From Rhexocercosporidium sp. MPI-PUGE-AT-0058 (Eukaryota; Ascomycota; Leotiomycetes; Helotiales): a stretch of DNA of 64,000 nucleotides. This document shows, in pieces, positions 33,301 through 44,100 of the stretch. The stretch spans positions 558,001 to 622,000 of the forward strand of contig JAGTJL010000025.1 of NCBI GenBank assembly GCA_020746875.1. The letters run 5' to 3'. The notes under the pieces are model-generated. The model had not been told where the DNA came from. It saw only the letters and a list, made by a program, of their open reading frames with translations, and searched no databases. Every line of letters starts with the position of its first letter. The stretch's first letter is position 1. Both the position numbers and the translations under genes were made by a program.

Positions 33301-36300
33301 GTGCGATGGCCCTTGGAGCTATCCATTCTCAAGTTGGAAGCATGGCTGCTGGTTTTCATCTGAAGACCATTCTTGGCATTTTAATGTCTCTTTGCAACGA
33401 TCCGCACCCGACTGTACACTTCTGGGCTCTCGCTGCACTGTCTGGTGTTGCAGATTCTGCAGGCTTGAACTTCTCGGGCTATGTAACCAGTACCCTCGGC
33501 ATGGTAGGCCAATTGTATGTTGGGGACACCCATAATCAGGAGGTTGCCTCTGCTGTGACCTCGAACTTGGAACTGGAGTTGTCGACAACAGTCGTGATCG
33601 CACGATGTATCGACTCTCTGGTCAATGTGCTTGGCCCTGATCTCCAAGATATGAGCAAACCAAGAGAACTGATTCTAACCCTTGTTGGTCAATTTCAAGA
33701 AGAGGACAGCGCTCTAGTGCAAGGTGGCAGTCTTCGATGCCTCGAACATCTCGCTTTGTATGCGCCAGGCCATATGGTATTCATAGACTATGTCATACTT
33801 CTGCAGAAAGACCTGAGCTCCGATTATCCCGACCTCAGAGACATTGCTATTGATGGTCTCTACAACCTTATGAAGCGCAATTCGGAGGACGTGGTCAAGG
33901 CCGCAGAGACGGGGTTCGAGGATCAGCTGTGGCTGGTTCTAGACTCGACTCCAAGTCATGACGGCATCAGGAACGTGATCAGGAACTGGCTGAGACAATC
34001 ATGTCTCACGGATACGGCACGATGGCTTCAGAGATGCCAAACAGTCCTCACAATGACCAGACCAAAAGCTGCAGAGACAGCTGCTCCATCTGCCAAGGCT
34101 AGCGGTATGCCTGACCTTCAAGACGAGGAAGTTGCAGGCTTTGCTGCATCTGGTGGTGGAGCGAAGGATGACGGAGCAAGTTCTGCGGCATCTGGTCAGG
34201 AGCCATTGAGATGGCAGGTTCGTACTTTTGCCATGAGCTGTTTGGCAGAGATGTTCGCCATTGTCAGCAAAGCAACTCCACCTGATGCGGAAGAACCCAC
34301 TGCAGCTGAAATGGCGCTTCAACGAAAAATTGCGGATGTCATACGAATGGCGTTCTCGGCTTCCACTTCAAATGTCGTTGAGCTACGAGTCTGGGGTTTG
34401 AAGATCATCGACGCTGTTCTCAAGATGTTTGGCAAAACACCCGATCCTGATTTTGCTGAGGCGCCACTGCTGGAGCAGTATCAAGCTCAGATCAGCTCGG
34501 CCCTGACGCCAGCTTTTGCTGCCGACTCCTCGCCCGAGTTAGCATCGGAAGCCGTCAATGTCTGTGCTGCTTTCATTGCAACGGGTATTGTCACAGATGT
34601 CGATCGGATGGGACGTATCCTCAAAACCTTGGTTACTGCTCTGGAGAATTTCTCGACTGAGTCTGAGGTCCAGTCCATCGGAGATCTGAAGGGACTTAGT
34701 TCTAATGCTCAAGTGATGGTCAAGATGGCTGTCTTTTCTGGCTGGGCTGAACTGCAGGTTGCTAGCACAGAGCAGCGATACTTGGTGGACGTGTTGAAAC
34801 CATATATTGGTACTTTGACACCCCTCTGGCTTGCGTCTCTGAGAGAATTCGCTCGTCTAAGATTTGAGCCCGACATCAGCATGAGTCTCGGCCCACCATC
34901 TTTGTCTGGCAGTTTGGATACCATTTACTCGGCCCTGAATCGCGAGACGCTGTTGAAGTTCTATCAAGAATCCTGGCTCAAATTGGTCGATGCAATTGCG
35001 AGTCTTATTGAACAGGATAGTGAGTTTGTCTTCGATGCTCTTGACGGCAAAGAGACGGATGCACCCGCTACCAATGGTCATTCGAAAGGAAGCGACATCA
35101 ACTACAGAGACGAACCTGTTGCTTTCTTTTTCGTCTTATTCGGAATCGCTTTCGAGGCTCTGGTGGCTCGACCAGGAAGCGAGGCTCTAGCCACAAAAGA
35201 ACAGACTCTGGAGATTCTACAAGCTCTGAAGAAGATCCTCCACCCAAGCGTCTCGGGCCATGCGATCTACCGTGAAGCGATTTTCTCTGAAACGATGGAC
35301 TTACTTGATCGCCTCGTCCTCACAGAGGGCTTGGATGTTCAGGGAGTAATCGTTCAGATCGCCAGGGGCCTATGTATAGCACATCCGTCAGCGACGAAGG
35401 CTGATGATAAAGAGAGTGATGACCTGTCTGAAGACATTGAGCAGCTTTTTGAGTTGACTCGCATCATTGTTCTTGTCTTAGCTGGCCTCCTGCCCAATCT
35501 TATCGAGGCAAAGCAGGCAGCTCGACACCAATTGACTGATGAAGCTGTCAGTCTAGTCCGTACGTCTCTAAATGCCTTAGTCGATGCAGCAGAAGTCTTC
35601 CCATCAATTATCAAGACCGATCTACACGCTTGTATTATCCACATTTTCGCCACCATTCTCGGTACAGCAAGCTGTCAAGCTGTGGTTGTGCCGCAATCAC
35701 TACCGATCCTCAAACGATTCATGTCAAGCATCTCCCCAGTGACTCGGAATGGGAACCCAGACGCGAATGTTGTCCAAGTCCAGGGTTGTCTCAAACGTTT
35801 TCTCTCCATCTATCTGCATGCTCAGAAGCGCGAGTCCGAATCATCTCTTCCATGCGTGAAGAACGCCCTCCTTGCATCCACTGTCCTCCTCACCAGCGGC
35901 GCAAATTACATGTCAGCCAGCGAACCACTGGTCACACGATACTTAGACGAGGTCATCGACTGTCTAAGTGATCGTATGGTACGTCTCCTCCCCCTCCCTT
36001 CATATACCTCACAAGCTAACACAAAACAGACTGCCAAAGTCGCCGCAGGCTGTATCCGCACACTACTCCTCCAATCCCCCAAAACCCCCGCCGACCAAAG
36101 TATAGCCCGCTACCTCCTCCCCCGCCTAATAGCTTTCACAACAAACACCACAAACGAAGATCCCGAGAACGCCCGCGCCCTCGTAACGCACGCCCTAACA
36201 ATCTACACCACCACACTCCCCGCCTCTCAAAAAGCCATCGCCATGTCCGTTATCGTGCCGACACTCCTCGCTCGAGCTAACAGCGAAGGTGAAGATGTGT

Positions 36301-36509
36301 ATAAGGAGACGAGTGCTAGACTCCTCGATCTAGCGGGAAGTGCGCAAGCTGCTTTTAGGGGCGTGGTTGGAGGGATGAGTGCGGAGCAGAAGGGGTTCAT
36401 GGAGAGTGTTATCTTGAAGGGGAGGCAGAGTCAGGGAGTGGGAAAGGTGGTTGATGAGGATGGGGGTAGGGAACCGACTATTGCGTTGAGGATGGATTTC
36501 GGGGGTTGA
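30321..36509 (+). CDS. laa1: Laa1/HEATR5, giant HEAT-repeat AP-1 accessory protein
   Basis: Exons 30321-35978 and 36030-36509 give 2045 residues, the usual size for the family. The start is the ATG of MSSTPRPSSHNG. An in-frame GTG just upstream is not used in eukaryotes. Near the N-terminus the conserved block RNNLGRCFGHILGKGDRKLL and KHAAVYCLGDIFAAAGDSA begin a solenoid of HEAT repeats that fills most of the protein. An Ala/Gly/Ser-rich linker interrupts it at about 1255-1300. Laa1 works with Laa2 and clathrin adaptor AP-1 at the trans-Golgi and endosomes. The only intron (51 nt) is in frame and stop-free; the splice removes a Pro/Ser-rich insert before AKVAAGC. Confidence 0.92.
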   Translation: MSSTPRPSSHNGSSEAPPPREPSSNPELDLKKLQALPSEQQDIYLLTFVSTLTKHVESLEPDDCTAQQLYLKKELMQILNLAAPPPTRVIRNNLGRCFGHILGKGDRKLLFESINDLVNIVSSGKAKTEADLRTKHAAVYCLGDIFAAAGDSAIGLHPLACSALLKLLKPAANNAGLRAAVFKALAKVAKMIEGSMDDNIARDVWKQARTVASTDKSALVQVAACQCLKLFSKHTPYFDNSGDFDNLKSTLFKTIDSSSPLVRQAAAECLAEAMVKNHSEDPVQENQMPKIKKIKRTNTKKLDDDEEIQRPESPGPKKSQILVLTLPEILKQLSTFYVKSSTSNKARAGIAVCYTRIFKSLSERNVETMYMKIVDSLTIDVLSHPNITSNRYRLLATRSFVQIVLEEVIGQSILGEPGQIDAAKALINDVLKNYPQVIKERPEPGKHSLIAVLSALASLIKTLGSASNAFSDSCRDGLLQVLQHPSYTVQVYTSYCLRTFTLACPQQLLPCLTICMNSVNRELTLLTTGRNSPRRCVGYANGLSAMISTAPLQPLYGSVDVNSRVLSLATGLLKSSSKSELRISSTQIQVAWILIGGLMSLGPNFVKIHLSQLLLLWKNALPKPLAKDNTSQRSYLESSFLTHVRECALGSILAFLQFNSRLLTVDVSKRIAAMLQNTTAFLKSLPSKKTSEDITQRLFPSLQLHDLDLMVQRRVLQCYAKLVNLSPAGGSEALLQSNLLTLAVSFFADPENYTPSSLSTSIASSAGNFETVWDVGDNCGFGVTGLVRGFQVQSLAGQHESDTQDDWMKESGSDSAISKVLLSPICSSLEHDSLALYLGDLGKLDAMPDPPATEVVNIAIKLFAIAFPLTPPKIQESILEQVATFLSAGSLQRDPGRKAAMNVNIATALFSTLKVAVKETQSPAGDLTNPAVEKLMQEILHTFVIHPDQYVRSIGYEALARLCNSSGNSFTNGEIKYLVDTIVGNREPSARAGCAMALGAIHSQVGSMAAGFHLKTILGILMSLCNDPHPTVHFWALAALSGVADSAGLNFSGYVTSTLGMVGQLYVGDTHNQEVASAVTSNLELELSTTVVIARCIDSLVNVLGPDLQDMSKPRELILTLVGQFQEEDSALVQGGSLRCLEHLALYAPGHMVFIDYVILLQKDLSSDYPDLRDIAIDGLYNLMKRNSEDVVKAAETGFEDQLWLVLDSTPSHDGIRNVIRNWLRQSCLTDTARWLQRCQTVLTMTRPKAAETAAPSAKASGMPDLQDEEVAGFAASGGGAKDDGASSAASGQEPLRWQVRTFAMSCLAEMFAIVSKATPPDAEEPTAAEMALQRKIADVIRMAFSASTSNVVELRVWGLKIIDAVLKMFGKTPDPDFAEAPLLEQYQAQISSALTPAFAADSSPELASEAVNVCAAFIATGIVTDVDRMGRILKTLVTALENFSTESEVQSIGDLKGLSSNAQVMVKMAVFSGWAELQVASTEQRYLVDVLKPYIGTLTPLWLASLREFARLRFEPDISMSLGPPSLSGSLDTIYSALNRETLLKFYQESWLKLVDAIASLIEQDSEFVFDALDGKETDAPATNGHSKGSDINYRDEPVAFFFVLFGIAFEALVARPGSEALATKEQTLEILQALKKILHPSVSGHAIYREAIFSETMDLLDRLVLTEGLDVQGVIVQIARGLCIAHPSATKADDKESDDLSEDIEQLFELTRIIVLVLAGLLPNLIEAKQAARHQLTDEAVSLVRTSLNALVDAAEVFPSIIKTDLHACIIHIFATILGTASCQAVVVPQSLPILKRFMSSISPVTRNGNPDANVVQVQGCLKRFLSIYLHAQKRESESSLPCVKNALLASTVLLTSGANYMSASEPLVTRYLDEVIDCLSDRMVRLLPLPSYTSQANTKQTAKVAAGCIRTLLLQSPKTPADQSIARYLLPRLIAFTTNTTNEDPENARALVTHALTIYTTTLPASQKAIAMSVIVPTLLARANSEGEDVYKETSARLLDLAGSAQAAFRGVVGGMSAEQKGFMESVILKGRQSQGVGKVVDEDGGREPTIALRMDFGG

Positions 36510-37494
36510 ATGAGTGGGTGGATGGGTCAGCGGGTTGAATATAAGAAGATGAGATAGCTAGTTGATGAGTAATGGGATGTGAAAGAAGGGTTTTATGTAT
36601 ATACCAGGAGAGACGCCAAGATGGAATTTACTACAGTGATGTATTATGATCGTCATGAATATTTCGTTTACTTTTGGCTACACTAAGTGGGACTTTGGTT
36701 CTCTTTTCAGAATTCTTTTGTGTCCGAGTCAACACAGCATGAGACAACGGGTGCGCAATTCCTTATGTCTTGATTGAGCATCGGAAGCAACCACAAATCA
36801 ATGGTATCAGGAGGGTTGCCAGTCCCGGTAACACTGCTACTGGAGCATGTGATATAATTCTCAAAAAAAAAAAGTTCTAAGATGAGCAACAAGTGCACAT
36901 GCCCAGACTTCCCAGGTTGAGTTTTGCTAATTGAGAGTGATAACAAAATCAGTCCACTGGCATCTCCCACGCTAGAGCCAGAGCCTCCTTTTCAATCTCC
37001 AATAACATCGACCTCCACCTTTATCCCAGATTCATGCCGGCCACCAGCCTACCCAGCTACCACCTGATTGCCGGGCGTCGTTAAAGTATAAGGGGATAGG
37101 ATATGGGGCCGCATCGGGTGCTCATCTTCAAGGCACAGGAGCACCTTGTCTCATCCATTGGATCTGCAGTAATTTTCTATCAGTCCTCAGTACTACCAGA
37201 TTACGGTTCAATGGCCCTTTGCTCCCGGTTCGAGTCAAATGCTGATTGTATTCTCCACGTTTCCTATCTATTGTCCTTGTTTCGTAGCTCATCCCAATGT
37301 GAGGATCTGCAGGAGACAGAAAGTCCAACCCCGCGCTGCTATTCTATTAAACTCAAAAGACTACTCGGAGACCATGGAGCTGATCCAATCACATAGCAGC
37401 AAGGTTTCTAGCGCATAAAAGATATTTGCCTACCAGATCCGCTTCAAGATTGAGGCAATCCCAAAATTATCTTCCAAAGTCGAATATTGTCAAC
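36510..37494. other. intergenic, no gene seen
   Basis: Nearly 1 kb between laa1 and the AsaB-like pseudogene. An A-tract of about 10 occurs near 36866. A tRNA-like B-box near 37228 lacks a partner A-box. Nothing else is supported. Confidence 0.45.
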
Positions 37495-38754
37495 ATGGCC
37501 ATCGACGAAAAACATCATGCATCGGCCAAATCGAACTACTTTGACTGGCAAGAAATCCAAGAACGAGACAAGCTCTATCGGGTTTTCATCGTCTCAGAAA
37601 ACGAGGACATCTCGACCAACGACCTAGCTTTTCACCAAGGACCTGAAAAAGCCATTTACAACCTCAGAGGAAAAGAGGACGACTCCTCCTTGAACACATC
37701 TGGCTTTGCGTTCCGGCAGCACACTACTTGCGTGAAGGATTTCAGTCGCGGGAGGAGATTGAAGAGAGGTACTCAGGTACTTTCCTGAATGTGAGCAAAT
37801 TCTAAAGAAGGAAATTGAGAATATTGATGAGATTTGCATTTTCGACTAGCGTGTAAGTTTCGCCTTTGCACTTACTACGAATTCCTAATCACTACTATTC
37901 GTGACTATATGGACTAATTTTTGACTTAGCTGAGAGATACTTCGTATGTTGCCAAGGGCACGACCATAGACCTGAATAACCCGATGGAGTTGTTGAAGCC
38001 AGCGGCGCATGTTTTTATCGGTACTGTCAACAGTCAGATATCCAGCGTAGAATGTTTGTAGCTAACTATTTCTACTTTAGATCAAAGTCCCTCTGCTGTC
38101 ATAGCTCGTGTACGACAGAAGCTGCCCGAACGCGCAGATGAACTGCTTCAAGGCAGAGTTCGGATCGTAAAGTAGAGCCTCTCCTCTTCATTGCAGGTCC
38201 TTTTCGTGGCACACAGTACTGATTGATTGCCAGCATATGGCGACCTATACGTGGCCCCGTCCTCAATCATAATCTCGCGCTTTGCGACGGTAGGACCCTT
38301 GTGGACCCCGGCAGAGTTGAAGCAGATCATATCAGAAGGCAATACTCTGGTTCCACGTTCTACATGAAATACAGCGAGAAGTACCGCTTGCACCACCTTC
38401 ATGCACACCAGCCGGATGAGGTCACGTTAATCAAGTGTTTCGACTCAGATACTGCTGTAGAGGCCTTATGTAAGTGGACTTATCTAGGACTATGAGTTCG
38501 TCACGATACTAAGACACATTGTAGGGGCGCCACACGCTTCATTTTCGTTGGATTCTCCCGGCTTGAGGGATGAGTCGAGGGCAAGCATTGAGATTCGTGC
38601 GCTGATATTCACAGATGCAGGAAGTAGAGACACGGGGTCATTGCTCAAGCACCACCCCAGGAGCTTGAACACGATTATCAGCTTGTCAGATTATGGGTTG
38701 GGGATTTTGATAAGAGAGAGTAGTTACTTTTCTGATTCTATCTCATTTTTCTAA
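37495..38754 (+). pseudogene. AsaB/CmcJ-type (GA4-desaturase-like) oxidoreductase pseudogene
   Basis: The family pattern is followed across the locus: KAIYNLRGKEDDSSLNTSGF, EEIEERY, YFPECEQILKKEIENIDEIC, GTTIDLNNPMELLKPAAHV, DQSPSAVIARVRQKLP, IWRPIRGPVLNHNLALCD, TLIKCFDSD, APHASFSLDSPG and SIEIRALIF. Three lesions break it: a frame jump near 37744 (consistent with a 1-nt loss), an 8-bp direct duplication at 37767-37782 (AGGTACTC then AGGTACTT) that shifts frame inside ERYFPE, and TAG at 37847 where the family has the Trp of FDWR. The four introns downstream still have good GT..AG ends. Relatives act as hydroxylases or desaturases in fungal secondary metabolism. The last frame runs past the usual end to a stop at 38752. 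Confidence 0.82.
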
Positions 38755-38838
38755 GATACGCGCCGCCGAAATGAAAACCGTTGTTATCGAATACGCAGCA
38801 GGAAACATCAATGCGGAAGGACTTTCTATCTGATCGAT

Positions 38839-40725
38839 TTATAGCGAACTGAGGTCTGGTACTGCTCTCTTTGGCATAGTACTCTCCCAAGCACTCATGA
38901 AGTGCACTAATTTCGCATCGTTGTGCGCGGACGTCAAGGCAATCACTCCAAATGTTCGCCCGTTGAAGTCCATTGTCCCAAACGGTACTGTAGCTACAGG
39001 CGACCCTGCGAAATGATGTCAAATGTGGGAACCAAAAGTTCGAACAAGAAATAGAGCTTTCCTGCAGCAGGACCTATGTTTGTCAGGAGGCTGTCCGCCG
39101 GTCCAATTATGACATCAATATTATATTGAGCCAATGTCTTATCTATTCCTTCCTTACCACACTTTTGTCGGACGTAATCATCAGATTTTTGTCGATCCTC
39201 AGGAAACATGTGGAAGCTTTGTGCCTCAACCAATCTCTCTTGCTGTTCAAAGTGTTTAGGCAGCTATACATCGGCATGCCGATTGTTCCACTCTATCAGC
39301 TCCTCGAGACTGCGCACTGCAGAGTTGTCGAGGCCTTCGAGATACTTGTTGAGAGCGGGACAGAAATCGTTATCTGAAAAGGTCAGCATGTGAGAGATAA
39401 TGTGATTGGGGATCACAAACACAAGATATTTCCGAAATGATCAGTTCCGTTAGCGTCTGTTGAAGATTCCGACGGAGAAATGAAGTCGACGTTATCGTGG
39501 AATTTACTTCCAAGTATGCCCTTCAGCTTCGCGTACGCAGCCTTGGTCTCCCGAATCTACCAGCAATTCGAGCAAGTTAGCATAGCTTATGAGAAAAAGT
39601 ATACACCGCGTTACCTCTTGTTCCTTAGCACCTTTGACCGGCTTGACAATGACATCGTCGAGGAGCCATGGTTCGGGGTCTAGTGAACCTATCCTGAGAC
39701 CACTCCAGTCCGAAGAAAGACTGGAGACATAGCCACCAGCTGGAATTGAAGTTGCCGCTGGATCCACCATTGCATCTAACAATACTGCCACATCTCTCGC
39801 ACACTTGGTCATTGGACCAATTGTGTCAGATCTTGGTGTCAATGGAGTCACTCCTACGTTTGAAATGATCCCCATCGTTGGTCTGAGGCGAATATCGCTT
39901 GTCGGCAGCTTGGAAAGGTAATCGATCCGCCTATGTCAGTGCCAAGAGCAACTGGAGCAAAGCCAGCAGCAACAGCGGTTGCTGAACCAGATGAGAAGCC
40001 TGCTGTATTCTGATCTCATTAATGAATTGTACAGCTGAACGCGGCCGAGAATCTCACACTGTGACCCGTGTTCGAATCGTTGAATTGGTACCCTCCGCGA
40101 ACATATGCGGATTGTGTGAGACCCCGAGCAGCAGACTAGCCGCTGACATTGTTACCCCTGTGCTATGTCAGTCCGGATAGCTTAAATGGTTGTACTTAGT
40201 TACTTGAACCACATAAGTTCCTATTTTGTTTTAGTTCATGATCATGATGAGGGGTAACATGACCTGGAAACGTACCGACATATTGGCTTTTCCCAAGATT
40301 ATTGCCCCTGCTTTGACAAACTACTGAATGTGAGCGTGAGTCTTGAGTGGTTCCCAGGTGAATCATACCCGGTCAATAGCTGGCGAATTCACTTTAGGCT
40401 GGGAGCCTTTCAAGGCACAAGTACCGGCTCTTGTTGACTCGACTCCAAGATCCGGATGTGTATCAATGTTGTCTTTGACTAGCATTGGAATCCCATGCAT
40501 TGGCCCTCTGATTCCCGAGATCTTTCTTTCCTCGTCGAGTCTTCGGGCGGTTTCCATGAGAAGTGCTCGGGGCGCTAACTCGATGATAGCATGCAGGTAG
40601 GATTCATGGCGATCAATCTGTGCCGAATAGGCTTCCAGCACGCTCACAGCGGTCAGATAGCAGTCTTTGTAGCCAGACTGTATATCGTGAGTCATCGCTG
40701 TCAAGACGTTGAAGTTGCCCGCCAT
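38839..40725 (-). pseudogene. amidase-signature family pseudogene
   Basis: On the minus strand the likely start is MAGNFNVLTAMTHDIQSG (ATG at 40725). The amidase pattern continues as RGPMHGIPMLVKDNIDTHP (catalytic Lys), KAGAIILGKANMS, GYQFNDSNTGHS, SSGSATAVAAGFAPVALGTD (Ser-rich signature), IGGSITFPSC, GVTPLTPRSDTIGPM, YNIDVIIGPADSLLTNIG, and a clean end FMSAWESTMPKRAV...SSL with TAA at 38841-38839. Lesions are TAG at 40138 where the family has Trp (GWSA), a 1-nt loss near 39902, TAG at 39266 inside HADV-LPKHF, and an intron donor changed to GA at 39061. Such enzymes hydrolyse amides. Some act on indole-acetamide or secondary metabolites. A full product is not possible without several corrections. 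Confidence 0.85.
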
Positions 40726-41102
40726 CTTTTTTGGAGGGAGCGAGGAACTGTTGAAGAATAAAGGTGAGAGCAGTCTCTGAGCGCAAAGGGTGAACATGAG
40801 ATAGAAAGCATTTCGACCTATGGTGCCTTGGAGGAGAGTAAACATCGATTTCGTAGGGGAATCGAAGGGTTCTTCTTCTTGCTCCATGGAAATTCAATGC
40901 TGAGGAGTGATTACTAGACTCATATTCTTCGTAGCGCGAAATTGGCAACTTGATAGCGACATCTCCACTTTCTTAAGAATTTTGGAAAGGATCACTTCTC
41001 AAATGCACGGTAGATGTAGGCCTTTAACCAGACCCTTCGATTAGCATGAATGATAGTGCTCCATGACTGAAGGACCAGTGAAGGTTCATAGTCAACACAA
41101 CA
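40726..41102. other. upstream region between two divergent pseudogenes
   Basis: The frame upstream of the amidase ATG is open to 40887 (hydrophobic FYLMFTLCAQRLLSP) and could be an older, longer start. The STAND-protein relic begins somewhere after about 41060. Confidence 0.35.
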
Positions 41103-44100
41103 ACTTCAAAAGAACTGGGTGACGTTGTAGACATGCTCGGCGAGGTTCAGCAGAAGTTGGAAAAGCTCGAAGGTGCAACAAAGTGGCTTGCTGAAGATTT
41201 CGGAGACTCCGAAGGGGCTGATGGATCTGAATAGCAGAACAAACTAGGTGACACCATCTTCGCCATTCTGCAAATCCTCCAGGATCTGTGGATAGATGTC
41301 TTAGCAGCTGTAAGAGAGAACCCGTTGGGTATGTATTCATAGGTGATCTTCATTGCCGTGGATCTGCTAACACCTCCTCCTGTAGTCAGTTTTGAGGACA
41401 AACTTGAGCCCAAACGAAAAAGGGGAAATCTTCTAAGATTTCCGGGATTGTTCTTCACTTCCATGAGATGGTTGTCAACCAAGCGGAGTTAAGAGACAGA
41501 GTACAGACTCTAGCCCAGCGGGTAGCGACCGCGATAACAACAGAGAATACCGTAACGTATCCTCTGAGGGTGCTACCTTGGCCTGCGTACAACGAGTTCT
41601 CTGGAAGACAAGAGATTTTGACTGGGCTGGCGACCCAACTAGGTCTCCACAATTACGCAGACAGAGGATCCGGAGATGTAAGATCTGTTCTGCTACATGG
41701 AACAGGAGGTGTTGGCAAGACTCAGATCGCACGAGCGTTTGTGCACCGAAATGAAGCTGGTTTCGATGCTATTTTCTGGGTAAGAAGTGACACTGAAGTC
41801 AATATCATGACTGGCTTCAAGGAAATCGCATTGCGTTTGAACCTTCCTGGCGCCAGTCGTGAATCCCAGACAGGCAACTAGTTCATTTCTACCAGGCGGC
41901 TTCATGAACAACAGTCTTCACCCCAGGGTAAGGCGCCCTTGCGGCCCTTCCTCCCTTCCTACCTTCGAATATCATACTGATGTAAAGCAGGCAAGCGCTG
42001 GCTGATCATATATGATAATTGCGACAATATCAACGACATATACCCGAAATATATTCCAACGACGAAGGGCTTCATCTTGATCACTAGCCGAAAGCTTTCG
42101 TCACGGCTAGACGACTCAAATATCATCCAGGTCAACCCGTTCGATCGGATCAATGGGCTTAAGCTCATGAAGAGACTATTGTATCACAACAAAGGAGGGG
42201 AGAATAAGGTGTTGTCCCCCAGCGAGAACAAAGCTCTTCAAGAGCTTCTTGAAAAAGTAGACAGACTTCCGCTGGGAATACACGTCATGGTTGCCTTGAT
42301 GCTCCCAAGGATGAGTGCAAAACAGCCGCATCCAATCCGAAACTTCAGCAAGTACTACAGTGAACATTCTCGGCAATTACTCATCAGGGCTGCACGAAGT
42401 ACAGATTATGATCGGGACGTTGACAGAACGGTTGGTGAAAAGTATGTTTTGGATAACGTTTGGCACTTGAGCTTTACCAGTCTTGACAGTAAAGCTCTAT
42501 CTGTTCTGGGGATACTTTCATTCTTCGCTCCCAATGACATATCCATGTCCTGGTTCGATCTTGGTTCCAAGGAGCTCGTGACTACTCACAAGGTTCTTTC
42601 TGTTTGCAAGAGCTTCTTCGAGTAAGCCCAACACCCCTGGAGTTGGCAAGTACCAAGCATGACTGACATCGCCACAGAATTGAATGCGCAATTATCGAAC
42701 TCCAAGGTGCAGCTTTGATTAGCAAAAATGATGATGACAGCACAACCGACAGCGACACTACCGACAGCAGTGCGATCATGACCCCAGACACTGATAGTCA
42801 CACTTACTCAGATCTTGGACCGGATTCTGAAGGAGATTCAGATGAGCAGTCCCAACCTGACAGTGGCATCAAATCTGCCAAAGTGTCACTCCATCGGCTC
42901 GTTCAAGAGGCTGTTATTTACAGCCGCAGTCCTTCTGATCGGCAAGCCATATTTGACGCCGCGATCAGCGTCATGCATGAAGCATTTCCCAAACAAGACG
43001 GTGGAATGACACTGGAAGGCTAAGTAGAGACGTGCTCACGCCTGACGCCCCACATCCTGGCTTTGGTTCAGCGTATTCAGGAATTTGGGCAAGGCACACC
43101 GGATCCACTGTCGCCGCCAGAGGACCTGATACATCTGCTGAAGTCGTGTATCTGGTAGGTGGTTTCTGAGTTTCGATGATACTTGCTGATCTTCCAAACA
43201 GGTATCTGTACGAAACTGGCAACGACACCACGGCTCTAACCCTTTTAGACTTTACATACCAAGTCATCGACAGAGTAGGCATAGACAAGACCTCGGAGTT
43301 TTACGCAGACCTGGCTTACAAAGCCGGAAGTGTTTACATGGACTGGGGGTTTCTCTCACGATGCCGGGAAATCTGGAAGGAGGCTCGATCGATTCTCGAG
43401 GATAAGAAGGCCGCTGGAAGTGAGTCCGCTCGACACCAGCTGACATGGCTATGGATGGCAATGGCGAACTTGGAGGGTGCTGCTGGTAATCATGAGATTG
43501 CATTGGAACTCTTTAGCAAATCCGACGAAGAGAGGTTGAGTGATGACACGGACAATCTCTGGCGACATGGAATCACGAACCTGAACACTGGCCGTTTACA
43601 TTTCTTCATGGGGCAGCATGAGAAAGCCGTGGAGAGGTACAAAGAATGCGAGAAGGGATTTTTGGTCAATTCACCTACAAGAGCGATGTATGCTATCACG
43701 CAAATGGATGAGAGGCGACTTCACTGACACTCGTCCACAGTCTAGACCACGCTCTGGGTAATCTCGAGTATGCACAATGCAACATTGACTTGGCCAGAAC
43801 ATGGTACTTCGAAGCTGTCCGAGGATTTGAAAGCTCCGGTACCAATCCCGGCACGCTTGCCTCATGCTACGTCAAACTCGCTCGACTCGAGCTAAAAGAG
43901 CACAATTCACGGCTTGCCTTGTAAGTCTCAACCTGTCAATCACAAGTGACGGAGTTGCTTACCTAAACTACCCATTCATACAGAAAATATTCGGAAAGCA
44001 TCACAAATCGTCAAGCGACATGCCCATTCTCAGGGCGATCAAGCGAGGATATTTCACGTGCAATCTCTTATACAGACGTCTCTAGGGCGTACTGTAGAGG

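Noticed and set aside
37213..37245. tRNA-like B-box (GGTTCGAGTC)
   Set aside because: No A-box or foldable cloverleaf 30-60 nt upstream.
37495..38754. AsaB-like locus as an intact gene with extra introns
   Set aside because: No GT..AG pair removes the TAG at 37847 or the 8-bp duplication while keeping the YFPECEQ and FDWR-type blocks.
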